The notes below the pieces were generated by a model. The model was given only the letters and a program-made list of their open reading frames with translations. It did no database searches and was not told where the DNA came from. The translations under genes and the position numbers were made by a program. Shown here one piece after another: positions 45,792-55,352 of a stretch of 64,000 nucleotides of DNA (position 1 is its first letter; the number at the start of each line of letters is the position of its first letter). The DNA comes from DATFRY01 sp035489015. GTDB lineage: Bacteria > Myxococcota_A > Polyangia > Haliangiales > Haliangiaceae. Where the stretch lies: the NCBI GenBank assembly GCA_035489015.1, contig DATHKR010000235.1:1-64000 (forward strand), written 5' to 3'.

Positions 45792-46720
45792 GGGGCGCGC
45801 AGCTGGCGATCCTGCTGGCGATCGCGCCGGCGGCCGCGTGCGGCGGCAGCGACATCGACGCCGGCGGCAGCGGCATCGACGCCGGGGTCGGCGACGATCC
45901 GCTCGCGATCGACGACGAGGTGGCGGCCGGCAGCCTGGACCAGATCCACCGCGAGATCGTGTCGCAGCGCTGCTCCGGCCAGCCCGGCCTGTGCCACAAC
46001 GGCCAGTTCGAGCCCAACCTGTCCACCCCGGCGCTGTTCTACGACTACATGGTGCGCCGGCCGGCGCTCGAGAAGCCGGACCGGCTGCGGGTGGAGCCGG
46101 GCGATCCGGACGCCAGCTTCCTGGTCGACAAGCTGCGCAACCGCGACGTCGGCACCCAGATGCCGCTCGGGGCCGAGCCGCTGGCCGAGGAGGAGATCGC
46201 GCTCATCGAGGCGTGGATCGAGAACGGCGCGCTGCGCCGGGCCGGCGACGACGAGGCCCCGGTCCTCAACAACCCGCCGCGCGCGCCGGAGATCGGCGTC
46301 TTCAACGCGGCCGGCGAGCGGCTGGACGGGGGCGGGCCGATCCCGGTCGCGGCCGGCACGACCCTGACCCTGCGCCACTCGGTGTCCGACTTCGAGACGC
46401 CCGACGAGGAGATCGCGTTCGGCGCCTTCGTGGTGTCGGCCGGCGACGGGCGACAGCTGGTGCTGTCGCCGGGCGGCGACGACCCCGGGGTCGGGCCGAG
46501 CGCGCCCGACCCGGACGGGCCGATGGGCAGCGGCGACCTCCTCAACCGCCAGCTGTCGGTCACGATCGGCGCCGACGTGGACCTGGTCGACGAGGCCGGG
46601 ACGATCGAGACGGTGCCGAGCACGGGTCTCTCGTTCGGGATCCTGGCGCTCTACGTGGACGAGCCGGAGCAGGGGATCGTGTCGTTCGCGACCTCGCCGG
46701 CCACGCTGGAGGTGGAGTGA
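45788..46720 (+). CDS. lipoprotein with cytochrome-c-like CX6CH segment
   Basis: A 310-residue lipoprotein (AAAC lipobox). Residues 55-150 follow the plan of planctomycete-type cytochrome c domains: a cysteine in VSQRC, then LCHNGQFEPNL, LRVEPGDPDASFLVDKL, TQMPLGAEPLAEEEIALIEAWIENGA. The heme motif would be C-X6-CH, which is not canonical, so heme binding is doubtful. The C-terminal half is beta-rich (TLTLRHSVSDF, FGILALYVDEPEQGIVSF), like a copper type II or Ig-like domain. It is coupled to the DUF1501 gene by a 4-bp overlap. Confidence 0.82.
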   Translation: MRGAQLAILLAIAPAAACGGSDIDAGGSGIDAGVGDDPLAIDDEVAAGSLDQIHREIVSQRCSGQPGLCHNGQFEPNLSTPALFYDYMVRRPALEKPDRLRVEPGDPDASFLVDKLRNRDVGTQMPLGAEPLAEEEIALIEAWIENGALRRAGDDEAPVLNNPPRAPEIGVFNAAGERLDGGGPIPVAAGTTLTLRHSVSDFETPDEEIAFGAFVVSAGDGRQLVLSPGGDDPGVGPSAPDPDGPMGSGDLLNRQLSVTIGADVDLVDEAGTIETVPSTGLSFGILALYVDEPEQGIVSFATSPATLEVE

Positions 46721-46722
46721 CC

Positions 46723-47223
46723 ATGGTCCGCATCGCGCTCGCGCTGTCCCCGGCGCTGTGGTCGCTGCTCGCGCTCGGCGCCGGCGCCGGATGCAGCGAG
46801 GCCGAGGTGGCGCCATCGGCCACCATCGTCGAGATCGCGCCCGACTCGCTCGCCCCGGCCGAGGACGACGCCGACGACCTGACCATCCGGGTGGCCTACA
46901 CCGACGGCGACGCCGACCTGGGCGGCGGCGTGGCCGCGGTCCACGACTGCCGGGCCGAGGGCCTGGTGATCGAGCTGGCCATCCCGCCGATCGCGTCCGA
47001 GCAGGCGATCGACGACGGCGTGCCGATCGAGGGCGAGATCGAGCTCATCGTGAACGACGTCGGCTGGGTCGACGCCGACGGCTCGGCGCCCGAGGTCTGC
47101 GCCGACCTGGGCGCGCCGGATCCGGTCGACGGCGAGGCGGTGTTCTGCGTGGTCCTGACCGACGCGGCCGGCCACGACGGCGACGGAGACTGCTCCGGCG
47201 CGGTGGCGATCGCGGATCCATAG
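46723..47223 (+). CDS. small acidic lipoprotein, last gene of DUF1501 operon
   Basis: A 166-residue lipoprotein (GAGAGC lipobox). The mature part is acidic and beta-rich (DLTIRVAYTDGDADLGGG, EGEIELIVNDVGWVDADG, GEAVFCVVLTDAAGHDGDGDC), an Ig-like or calcium-binding pattern with several Asp/Gly loops. Four cysteines could form two disulfides. No family recognised. It begins 2 bp after the preceding stop codon. Confidence 0.8.
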   Translation: MVRIALALSPALWSLLALGAGAGCSEAEVAPSATIVEIAPDSLAPAEDDADDLTIRVAYTDGDADLGGGVAAVHDCRAEGLVIELAIPPIASEQAIDDGVPIEGEIELIVNDVGWVDADGSAPEVCADLGAPDPVDGEAVFCVVLTDAAGHDGDGDCSGAVAIADP

Positions 47224-47320
47224 GGCGGCGGGCCCTGGGCCCTCGATCGACGCGGTGGACCGGTCGGGGGCCGGCGAAGTGTGGCTTTCGGCGCCGGCCG
47301 CGGCGCGTCACTCTTTGCGG

Positions 47321-47806
47321 GTGGAGTGGATCCGCGGCGACGTCGTCATCAGCACCGACCTGGAGCGTATCGATCTCGAAGTGGTGCACCGCTTCCTGTC
47401 GGAGGATTCGTACTGGGCGCGCGGGGTGGCGCGCGAGCGGCTGGAGCGGGCGCTTCGCCACTCGCTCTGCTTCGGCGTCTACCGGGGCGAGCGGCAGATC
47501 GGGTTCGGCCGGGTGATCACCGATCGGGCCACGTTCGCGTACCTGGCCGACGTGTTCCTGCTCGAGGGCGAGCGCGGGCGCGGGCTGGGCCGCTGGCTCA
47601 TCGAGGTGATCCGCGCCCACCCGGAGCTGGCCGGGCTGCGCCGCTGGATGCTCGCCACGCGCGACGCCCACCCCTTCTACGAGCAGCTGGGGTGGCGGGT
47701 GCCGGAGCGGGCCGACCTGTTCATGGAGATCGTGCGGCCGAGCGCGGCCGAGCCCGACGCCGTGGACGCCGCGCCGCCTCAGCCGCGGGTCTTGCCGGCG
47801 AAGTAG
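47321..47806 (+). CDS. GNAT-family N-acetyltransferase
   Basis: A 161-residue acetyltransferase. The fold is seen in RFLSEDSYWARGVARERLERALRHS, FGVYRGERQIGFGRVITDR, YLADVFLLEGERGRGLGRWLIEVI (acetyl-CoA loop) and WMLATRDAHPFYEQLGW. This subgroup is often annotated simply as GNAT and its substrate is unknown. A GTG at 47321 gives the usual N-terminus of the subgroup (VEWIRGDVVIS); a GTG at 47255 would add 22 unrelated residues. Its 3' end overlaps the convergent amidinotransferase gene by 28 bp. Confidence 0.9.
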   Translation: MEWIRGDVVISTDLERIDLEVVHRFLSEDSYWARGVARERLERALRHSLCFGVYRGERQIGFGRVITDRATFAYLADVFLLEGERGRGLGRWLIEVIRAHPELAGLRRWMLATRDAHPFYEQLGWRVPERADLFMEIVRPSAAEPDAVDAAPPQPRVLPAK

Positions 47807-48920
47807 GCCGGATCGACCTCGAGGCGCTCCGGCAGGCGATCGCGGCGCTCGTGGGCCTCGGCGCGCCGCACGCTGTAGCGGCACGGCGCGTCGGCCGGGA
47901 TCGACAGATCGGCGGGCAGGTACAGGGTCGCGCAGGCCGGGCCTCCGCCGGCCTTGCCGAACAGCTCGTAGAGCGGCACCGGATGGACCTCGAGGCCCAT
48001 GCCGGCCAGCGTGTCGGTGTACGCCGCGCTCACCCCGTCCGGCACCAGCACGCCGCCGCCGACCTGGCGCGAGTTGCCGGCGTAGGCTTCGACCGCGTCG
48101 TCGCGCCCGATGGTGATGACCCGGTCGGCCCCGAGCTCCTGGGCGATGTGCGCCGCGCCGTCGCCCCACACGCCGCCGGGGTAGTGCATGAGGACCGGCG
48201 GCCGGCCGCCCGGGCGGGCGCCGAAGTGCACCGTGTCGCCGTGGAAGTGGGGATAGACCAGCTCGGCGTAGATCCGCGCCGACTCCGGCACGCCGGCGGT
48301 GTCGGCGGCGAAGCTGACGCCCTCGCGCGAGGAGCGCGGGGTCTTGGCCGCCATCCCGGCGTCGTAGTGGCCCGGCACCGCGTAGGTCAGGACCACGCGA
48401 TCGCCGACCACGGCCACGTCGGCCATGCCCTCCCAGCGGTCGGGCGTGTCGCGCAGGTCGAGGTCGTAGCCGCCCAGCTCGGCGATGCGCCCGAACAGAT
48501 CGCGGTAATAGGCCGCCTCGGTGCGCCGGTGGGGCAGCATGTTCGGCATCGCCCCGCGCAGGGTGCGCCCGGCCACCACCACCCACGGACCGTTGGCGGT
48601 GAAGACGCGCCCGGTGTGAATCTCGTCCATCCGCCCGAGCACCGCGGACGAGCCGACCGGGCGGATCGCGCCGTCCGCCTCGACCCGCAGATCGCCGCGG
48701 TCGAGCAGCGGCTCGTCGACCGGCTCGAACTCGAACAGCGCGTCGCCGCCGCAGGCCAGGATCCCCTCGCAGATCGACAGCCACTCGTCGTACGCGCGGC
48801 GCGGCGAGTACTCGAGGTGGGTGACCTCGCTCTTGTAGTTAGCGCCGGCCTTGTTGACCGTGGCCGGCACCGGCGGCCGGACCACGAGCAGGGTGCCGTA
48901 CACGCGCGACAGCGGGCTGG

Positions 48921-48924
<4 letters not shown>
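47779..48924 (-). CDS. amidinotransferase / arginine-deiminase-family protein
   Basis: A 381-residue member of the guanidine-modifying superfamily (amidinotransferase, DDAH, arginine deiminase). FTANGPWVVV near residue 110, WEGMADVAVVGDRVVLTYA, FHGDTVHFG with the catalytic His, and GGGPACATLYLP with the nucleophile Cys near the C-terminus mark the propeller fold. Which guanidine compound it uses cannot be read from sequence. It is coupled to hemH (4-bp ATGA overlap). The frame stays open to 49758 but that part is antisense to hemH coding potential; the ATG at 48924 is supported by the coupling. Confidence 0.85.
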
Positions 48925-50033
<1,109 letters not shown>

Positions 50034-50139
50034 GTCCGTCTCATACCACACCGCTGCCGGCTGATCGTCGTTCGGGGAAACCGGGTTCTCGCCGGCGGGG
50101 CACGGGGCCTGCACGACCTCCGATCCAGGAGGTGAGTCC

Positions 50140-50697
50140 ATGGCAAGGATCGCAGTGCTGGTCGGACCCGAATTCGAGGACTCGGAGCTGACCGTTCCGG
50201 TCGCGCGCCTGACCGACGCGGGCCACGAGGTGGAGCTGCTCGGCGTCGAGGCCGGGCGCGAGCTCATCGGCAAGCAGAGGAAGACGAAGGTCCAGGTGAA
50301 CGCGGCGGTCTCGGATCGTCGACCGGAGGACTACGATGCGCTCGTCATCCCGGGCGGCAACTCGCCCGAACACCTGCGCACCGACGAGGGCGTCGTCGAT
50401 TTCGTGAGGGCGTTCGGCTCGATCGGGCGGCCGATCGCCGCCATCTGCCACGGGCCGCAGCTCCTCATCGAGGCGGATCTGGTGCGCGGCCGGCGCATGA
50501 CGTCGTGGCCGTCGGTGCGAACCGAGTTGCGCAACGCCGGGGCGGAGGTCGTGGACGAGGAGGTGGTGCAGGACGGCGCGTTCATCACGTCGCGCATGCC
50601 GGCCGACCTCGAGGCCTTCTCGCGCGGCCTGCTCGATCGCCTGGAACACCGCGAGGGCCGCTCGATCGGCCAGGCGGTGCAGAGCCGGCCCAGCTAG
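50140..50697 (+). CDS. DJ-1/PfpI-family protein (YfkM/YhbO type)
   Basis: A 185-residue DJ-1/PfpI protein. VLVGPEFEDSELTVPVARLTDAGHEVELLG is the first half, YDALVIPGG with the Glu/Asp pair in the middle, and AICHGPQLLIEA holds the nucleophile Cys followed by His. Proteins of this group are reported as general stress proteins, glyoxalases or proposed protein deglycases; the true substrate is debated. It is a single gene with AGGAGGTG before the ATG, divergent from hemH and convergent with the LysR gene. Confidence 0.93.
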   Translation: MARIAVLVGPEFEDSELTVPVARLTDAGHEVELLGVEAGRELIGKQRKTKVQVNAAVSDRRPEDYDALVIPGGNSPEHLRTDEGVVDFVRAFGSIGRPIAAICHGPQLLIEADLVRGRRMTSWPSVRTELRNAGAEVVDEEVVQDGAFITSRMPADLEAFSRGLLDRLEHREGRSIGQAVQSRPS

Positions 50698-50726
50698 CGG
50701 CCGGCCAGTCGGCCGGTTCGAGGCGC

Positions 50727-50754
50727 GCTCGCCGTGCGGATCCGCGCGGCGAGC
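50727..50754. terminator. hairpin between convergent genes
   Basis: A perfect 8-bp inverted repeat, GCTCGCCG and CGGCGAGC, encloses an inner palindrome GCGGATCCGC. It lies in the 78-bp gap between the PfpI and LysR stop codons and could end transcription from both sides. There is no T-run, as is usual in such GC-rich genomes. Confidence 0.5.
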
Positions 50755-50775
50755 CGCCCACCGCGCTGGACGGCC

Positions 50776-51657
50776 TCAGGAGTCCGGGTCGCTGCCGGCG
50801 CGGAGCAGTGCAGGGCAGTGCTCGTGCAGCTCGGCGATCGCGGCCCGCTGGAGCGCGGTGTAGAACGGCTGCTTGTGGTAGTGGAGCAGGACCGGCACGA
50901 ACATGCTGCGATAGCCGGTGACCACCCGGATGCGCGGATCGCGCGCGATGAGGTGGCGCGAGACCAGGGCGCGTCCGAGGCCCAGCCCCACGCCGTCGAT
51001 GATGGCGTAGGTCTCGTCCATGAAGCTGCGCCGGTACTCGGGCGCGCTGCCGGACTGCAGGTTGAAGAACTTGGCTGTGGTCGGATCGTCCGGGTCGTGG
51101 TCGAGGTAGACGCCGTCGGGCGCCTCGTGATCGGCGCTCTCCGCCATCACGCACTCCTCCTGGCCCAGCTGGACGGTCTCGACGTCGGCGCGGTGGAGCT
51201 GGTTGTCGGTGACGATGAAGTCGACGTTGCCGGTCAGCAGCAGGTCGGGCAGGTCGCGCAGCTCGGCGCTCTGGAAGTGGACCTGGACGTGCGGGTTGGC
51301 CCGCAGGATCGAGCTCAGCGCCGGCATCAGGACCGAGCGCACGATCGACGAGTAGCCGCCGATGCGGACCACCCCGCCCAGGCCCTGCACGGTGGTCTTG
51401 CCGGTCAGCTGCTCGAGCAGCTCCTGCTCCATGGAGAAGCGGGCCTGGCAGTAGCGGAGCAGGCGGTTGCCGGCCTCGGTCAGCTGCACGCCGCGCGGCA
51501 GGCGGACGAACACGGTCAGGTCGAGCTCCTCCTCCAGGCCCTTGATGCGCTGGCTCAGCGCCGACTGGGTGATGTGGAGCTCGCGCGCCGCCAGCGAGAA
51601 GTTGAGGCAGCGGGCGGCGGCGAAGAACGCGTCGAGGTAGAGCGACGACAGACCCAT
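50776..51657 (-). CDS. LysR-family transcriptional regulator
   Basis: A 293-residue LysR regulator. The winged helix-turn-helix is in residues 3-62 (YLDAFFAAARCLNFSLAARELHITQSALSQRIKGLEEELDLTVFVR). The ligand-binding domain begins at about 93 (GVVRIGGYSSIVRSVLMPAL). The closest divergent neighbour is arfB, 44 bp away, so its target may be its own gene or arfB, but LysR members often act elsewhere. A TAGGAT hexamer lies 11 nt before the ATG. Confidence 0.94.
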   Translation of the reverse strand: MGLSSLYLDAFFAAARCLNFSLAARELHITQSALSQRIKGLEEELDLTVFVRLPRGVQLTEAGNRLLRYCQARFSMEQELLEQLTGKTTVQGLGGVVRIGGYSSIVRSVLMPALSSILRANPHVQVHFQSAELRDLPDLLLTGNVDFIVTDNQLHRADVETVQLGQEECVMAESADHEAPDGVYLDHDPDDPTTAKFFNLQSGSAPEYRRSFMDETYAIIDGVGLGLGRALVSRHLIARDPRIRVVTGYRSMFVPVLLHYHKQPFYTALQRAAIAELHEHCPALLRAGSDPDS

Positions 51658-51689
51658 CGCGAATGTCCATCCTACTCCAGGACAGGCGC

Positions 51690-51695
51690 TATGCT
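51690..51695 (+). promoter_or_regulatory. -10-like hexamer of arfB
   Basis: TATGCT lies 6 nt before the arfB ATG. A transcript starting at the usual distance would begin at or next to the start codon, so the message is probably leaderless. No good -35 box is seen 16-18 bp upstream. Confidence 0.4.
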
Positions 51696-51701
51696 CCCCG
51701 G

Positions 51702-52130
51702 ATGGGCGACCTCCGCATTACCCATGCGCTTGGCATCCCCGATGCGGAGCTGTCGGAGTCGTTCTCGCGCTCGACCGGGCCGGGCGGGCAGAACGTCAAC
51801 AAGGTGGAGAGCAAGGTCGAGCTGCGCTGGAACCCGGCCACCAGCGCGGTCCTCGGCGATCGGGATCGCGCGTATCTGCTCGAGCGCCTGGCCCGGAGCT
51901 TGACCGCGAGCGGGGATCTGATCGTCCGCTCGTCGCGCACCCGCGATCAGGTGCGCAACCGGGCCGACGCGCGCGAGCGGCTGGCCGAGATCGTGCGCGC
52001 CGCGCTCCACCGTCCGCGCCGGCGAGTGGCGACCCGCCCGTCGCGCGGCTCGGTCGAGCGGCGCATCGCGGGCAAGAAGCGGCGGGCCGGGGTGAAGCGG
52101 GTGCGCGCGAACCGACCGGGCGACGATTGA
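51702..52130 (+). CDS. arfB: alternative ribosome-rescue factor ArfB
   Basis: A 142-residue peptidyl-tRNA hydrolase of the YaeJ/ArfB type that frees stalled ribosomes. SRSTGPGGQNVNKVESKVELRW holds the catalytic GGQ motif, and the C-terminal tail is highly basic (RRIAGKKRRAGVKRVRANR), as needed to enter the mRNA channel. Its length excludes a full release factor. An in-frame start at 51663 is possible but the ATG at 51702 begins right before the conserved domain. It lies 17 bp from the convergent dehalogenase-like gene. Confidence 0.95.
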   Translation: MGDLRITHALGIPDAELSESFSRSTGPGGQNVNKVESKVELRWNPATSAVLGDRDRAYLLERLARSLTASGDLIVRSSRTRDQVRNRADARERLAEIVRAALHRPRRRVATRPSRGSVERRIAGKKRRAGVKRVRANRPGDD

Positions 52131-52147
52131 CCCGGCCGCGCTGACGG

Positions 52148-53071
52148 TCAGTCGAGCGCCGCCGCGACCCTCGCGATCGCGTCGGCGATCGGCTCCGGCA
52201 CTTCCTCCTGCAGGAAGTGGCCGGCGTCGGTGCGGGTGACCTCGGCCCGGGGGAGGAGCCGCGCGATCCAGCTGCGAACCCGGCCGAGCACCGGGTCGCG
52301 GTCGCCCCACACGATCGCCGCGGGGCCGGCGAAGCTCTCGGTCAGCGCCTGCACCCGGCGGAGCGGCTCGATCGACGGGTGCTCGAAGGAGTCGGGGACC
52401 ATCCGCGCCATCGCCAGCGGCGCCACCCGGTCGCGCAGGCGGCGCAGCGGGTAGCGATACGCGCGGGCCACGTCGCCGCGGATGCTCGACCGGTCACCCT
52501 GGGCCCAGGCGAGCGCGTTCTGCGGGAAGCCGAGCACCCGAAAGGCGAGGTCGCTGGCGACCGGCATCCGGGCGAACCGGTGGAACGTGGTCGGCCGGAA
52601 GTCGGGCGGCGGCGGGCTCAGCACCGTGTTGAGCGCGACCAGCCCGGCCAGCTCGGCCGGGCGATCGACCATGGCGCGCATGCCGATCGCGCCGCCCCAG
52701 TCCTGCACCACCAGCACCAGCGGCCCGGGCCGGAGCTGGTCGAGCAGCGCGCCGAGCCAGCCGGCGTGGCGCTCGATCGTGTGGACCGACGGGTCGCGCG
52801 GCTTGTCGGACAGCCCGAGCCCGATGAGGTCCGGGACGATCAGGCGCAGCCGCGGCCGGCCCTCGCGCTGGCGCAGCGCCGCCACCACCTTGCGGTAGAG
52901 GAAGCTCCAGGTCGGGTTGCCGTGCACCATGAGGACCGGCCGCCCCTCGCCGATCTCGGTCACGCACATGCGCAGGCCGCCGCCGACCTCGACCATGCGC
53001 CGCACCGCGCCGGCCGGCATCATCGCGTCCAGCCAGCCGGGCAGGGCGGGCGCCGCCTCCACCGCGCTCAC
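52148..53071 (-). CDS. haloalkane-dehalogenase-like alpha/beta hydrolase
   Basis: A 307-residue alpha/beta hydrolase of the haloalkane dehalogenase (DhaA/DhlA-like) group. HGNPTWSFLYRKVV contains the halide-binding Asn and oxyanion loop, VVQDWGG has the Asp nucleophile followed by the halide-binding Trp, WGDRDPVLG lies in the acid position, and DAGHFLQEE has the catalytic His. True dehalogenases and epoxide hydrolases share this nucleophile, so activity is not certain. No signal peptide is seen. The GTG at 53071 overlaps the preceding stop (GTGA), so the gene is translationally coupled to a P460-like exported cytochrome, an unusual partner. Confidence 0.85.
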   Translation of the reverse strand: MSAVEAAPALPGWLDAMMPAGAVRRMVEVGGGLRMCVTEIGEGRPVLMVHGNPTWSFLYRKVVAALRQREGRPRLRLIVPDLIGLGLSDKPRDPSVHTIERHAGWLGALLDQLRPGPLVLVVQDWGGAIGMRAMVDRPAELAGLVALNTVLSPPPPDFRPTTFHRFARMPVASDLAFRVLGFPQNALAWAQGDRSSIRGDVARAYRYPLRRLRDRVAPLAMARMVPDSFEHPSIEPLRRVQALTESFAGPAAIVWGDRDPVLGRVRSWIARLLPRAEVTRTDAGHFLQEEVPEPIADAIARVAAALD

Positions 53072-53517
53072 CGGCCGTAGTCGATGAACGCGCCGTCGAT
53101 CGGCGCGGCCTGATGGCAGCGGTCCCAGCAGCTGGCCCGGTTCTCCTCGTCGGAGTCGATGCCGTCGGCCAGGTAGGTGAACAGCCAGCCGCCCTGCAGC
53201 TGGCCGCCGTCGGGCGGGCTGGCCAGCTTGCGCATCACCGCCACGTAGCGCAGCCCGCCGGGCTGGTCGCCGTCGCGGTCGTGGATCTCCTTGACGATGA
53301 CCGTGCCCTCGCCGTACCGGCCGCTGCCCGCGAACTCGGTGCCGGTCTCGTTCACGTGGATGATCCGGTAGGTGTCGCCGTGGCCCGAGACTCGCCCGGT
53401 GGCGTCGACCCGGTACCACTCCGCGTAGTCGGGCGGCACCGGCTCCGGCTCGACCACCGGTACGCCGCACCCCGCCGCCAGCCCGAGCGTCGACAGCAGC
53501 CGGGCTGCGCGGATCAC
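53068..53517 (-). CDS. cytochrome-P460-like lipoprotein with CX3CH motif
   Basis: A 149-residue lipoprotein (lipobox LAAGC, C17). The mature part reads EWYRVDATGRVSGHGDTYRIIHVNETG, YGEGTVIVKEIHD, LRYVAVMRKLASPPDGG and GGWLFTYLADG, the strand order of the cytochrome P460 / cytochrome c'-beta fold, and ends with C130-W-D-R-C134-H135. The heme attachment site would be C-X3-CH, one residue longer than normal. P460 proteins oxidise hydroxylamine or bind NO; the role here is unknown. The GTG at 53517 overlaps the upstream stop codon (GTGA). Confidence 0.82.
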   Translation of the reverse strand: MIRAARLLSTLGLAAGCGVPVVEPEPVPPDYAEWYRVDATGRVSGHGDTYRIIHVNETGTEFAGSGRYGEGTVIVKEIHDRDGDQPGGLRYVAVMRKLASPPDGGQLQGGWLFTYLADGIDSDEENRASCWDRCHQAAPIDGAFIDYGR

Positions 53518-54185
53518 GGCACGTCGACCGAGCCCAGCTCCACCGTCACCTCGGCGCTGCCGTCCTCGATCTCGGCGGTCAGGCTGTAGGGCCCGGACGG
53601 CACGCCTTCCGCGTCCCAGACGATCTGCGAGACGCCGCTGAACAGGTCGAAGGTCACGACCACCAGATCGCCGTCGCCGTCCGGATCGGCGACCAGCCGC
53701 CCGGTCACCAGGTCGAAGTCCGGATCGTCGATCCGGTAGTCGGCGACCAGGAGATCGCCGTCCTGCTCGAAGTCGCTGATGATCTCCATGGTCGGCGCCC
53801 GGTTGCCCTCGCGCGGCTCGCCCTTCGGCGCGCCCGCGTCGGCCCAGTCCGCGATGATGTCCTGCTGGCGCGGCAGGAGCGGAAAGTCCAGCGGCATCTC
53901 CTCCGCCTGGACCCGCGTCGCCATGATCATCGCCTCGCTGCCGGTCCCGTACATGTCGGCGCTTCCGTTGCCGTCGCGATCCTCGTCGTCGTACTTGTCG
54001 AAGCGGACGTTGTCGGGCGCGCCCTCGAGCGGGGGCGGGGTGTGGCAGCGAGTGCAGTTGGCGGTCACGATCGGCCGGACGTCCTCGGTCCAGGTGGGCT
54101 CGTCGGGAACGCTGGGGGCGCAGGCGCCGAAAAGGGCCGCCGCCGCGACCGCCGCGGTGAAGGTGGCGATGTGCCGCATGCTCAT
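53514..54185 (-). CDS. c-type cytochrome lipoprotein
   Basis: A 223-residue lipoprotein (lipobox LFGAC, C22) with one canonical heme site C44-T-R-C47-H48. The cytochrome domain (about 30-130) contains the likely axial-ligand loop around MATRVQAEEMPLDFPLL, and the pattern DIIADWADAGAPKG closes the fold. Residues 130-223 are an acidic beta-rich domain (DLLVADYRIDDPDFDLVTGRLV, SLTAEIEDGSAEVTVELG), perhaps Ig-like. It is probably an electron carrier on the periplasmic side, and is coupled to the P460-like gene. Confidence 0.88.
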   Translation of the reverse strand: MSMRHIATFTAAVAAAALFGACAPSVPDEPTWTEDVRPIVTANCTRCHTPPPLEGAPDNVRFDKYDDEDRDGNGSADMYGTGSEAMIMATRVQAEEMPLDFPLLPRQQDIIADWADAGAPKGEPREGNRAPTMEIISDFEQDGDLLVADYRIDDPDFDLVTGRLVADPDGDGDLVVVTFDLFSGVSQIVWDAEGVPSGPYSLTAEIEDGSAEVTVELGSVDVP

Positions 54186-54209
54186 CTCCTGTGGTCCTCG
54201 CCTGTCCGT

Positions 54210-55352
54210 CTACAGATAGTAGTGGAGCTGGAACATGCCGAGGCTGGTCGGGTCGCCGTACTCGCCACCCTGGGCCTCCAGCTTGCCGATGAGCATGAGC
54301 TCCCAGTGGGCCAGCGGAAACCACTGGAGCGTGAGGGACCCGGCGTCGCGGGCCAGGTCGGCCACGCTCATGTCCTCGTCGAACCGCTCGAGGTTGGCGC
54401 CGAGCATGATGCCGGTCTTCGGCCAGTAGCTGACCCCGAGGTAACCGGCCAGCTGCGGGCGGGTGTCGCCGACGTCGTCGAACTGCTGCAGCTGCACGTC
54501 GACCTCGCCCATCACCAGCGTGCGGGCGCCTTCGAAGTAGTACTTGCCGATGCCGCCGGCCAGATACCTGCGATCGACGTCGGCAAAGGCCGCCCGCACC
54601 TGGGCGCCGACCGCCGCCTTGTCGTCGGCCAGCCGCTTCTCCCAGTAGACGACGCCGCCCGACGCGCGCGACCCGTTGCCCATGAGGTCGTATGGCACCG
54701 GGGTGAACGCGGTCACGTGCAGCTCCGACTCGTCGGTCATGTTGCCGACCGAGAGGTTGTAGGTCTCCTCCCACGAGTGGAGGCCGAGGTAGCGGCGCAC
54801 GTACGAGGTGTGGTCCTGCGAGCGCAGGCCCATCGGGGTCAGGAAGCGCCCGGCCCGCGCGTACCAGCCGGTGGTCTTCGGCCGCCACATCAGCCAGTAC
54901 TCGTCGGAGCCGAACCGGTCGAGCACGTTGTCGCGCGGGGTGCGGACCTGCGCGCGCGGCCCGCCGACCGCGTACAGCGAGAACGCCCCGCCCTTCAGGT
55001 AGACGTAGGTGTCGCCCTGCATGGGGAAGGCGTAGTACTCGGGGTCGTCGGTCTGCTGCTTGGCCAGGACCGCGCCGCGCAGATCGACGCCGAACTTGAT
55101 CCAGGTCGGCTCCTCGTACGCGCCGTACAGGAACGCGCCGTTGCCGCCGAACTGGCTGATGGTGTCACCCGACTCGCTGCGGCCGTACTCGTTGAGGAGG
55201 CCGCCGCCGGCCGGCGCGATGTGGCACAGGCTGCAGCGCGAGTTGGCGGTGGACAGCTGGAACTGGGGATAGGCCTCGGCCGCGCCGTGGGCCAGGCCGA
55301 GGCCCAGCGCCAGCGCGGCGGCGATGCCGATTCGGCGAGCGATCAGTTGCAC
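54210..55352 (-). CDS. exported beta-barrel-like protein with N-terminal CXXCH
   Basis: A 380-residue exported protein. After a signal peptide (about 1-27, cut before YPQFQLS) there is a single heme-type motif C40-S-L-C43-H44. The rest has about 14 alternating aromatic strands (GAFLYGAYEEPTWIKFGVDLRGAVLA, AFSLYAVGGPRAQVR, EYWLMWRPKTTGWYARAGRFL, YLGVSYWPKTGIMLGANLERF) and ends in QLHYYL, as in outer-membrane beta-barrels. It may pass electrons or a substrate through the outer membrane. No ATG fits; the GTG at 55352 overlaps the upstream gene by 10 bp and gives a proper signal peptide. Confidence 0.82.
   Translation of the reverse strand: MQLIARRIGIAAALALGLGLAHGAAEAYPQFQLSTANSRCSLCHIAPAGGGLLNEYGRSESGDTISQFGGNGAFLYGAYEEPTWIKFGVDLRGAVLAKQQTDDPEYYAFPMQGDTYVYLKGGAFSLYAVGGPRAQVRTPRDNVLDRFGSDEYWLMWRPKTTGWYARAGRFLTPMGLRSQDHTSYVRRYLGLHSWEETYNLSVGNMTDESELHVTAFTPVPYDLMGNGSRASGGVVYWEKRLADDKAAVGAQVRAAFADVDRRYLAGGIGKYYFEGARTLVMGEVDVQLQQFDDVGDTRPQLAGYLGVSYWPKTGIMLGANLERFDEDMSVADLARDAGSLTLQWFPLAHWELMLIGKLEAQGGEYGDPTSLGMFQLHYYL

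Noticed and set aside
47779..47806. The 28-bp overlap of convergent genes as a sign of a wrong gene end
   Set aside because: Both ends keep plausible C-termini, and short convergent overlaps are common in compact genomes.
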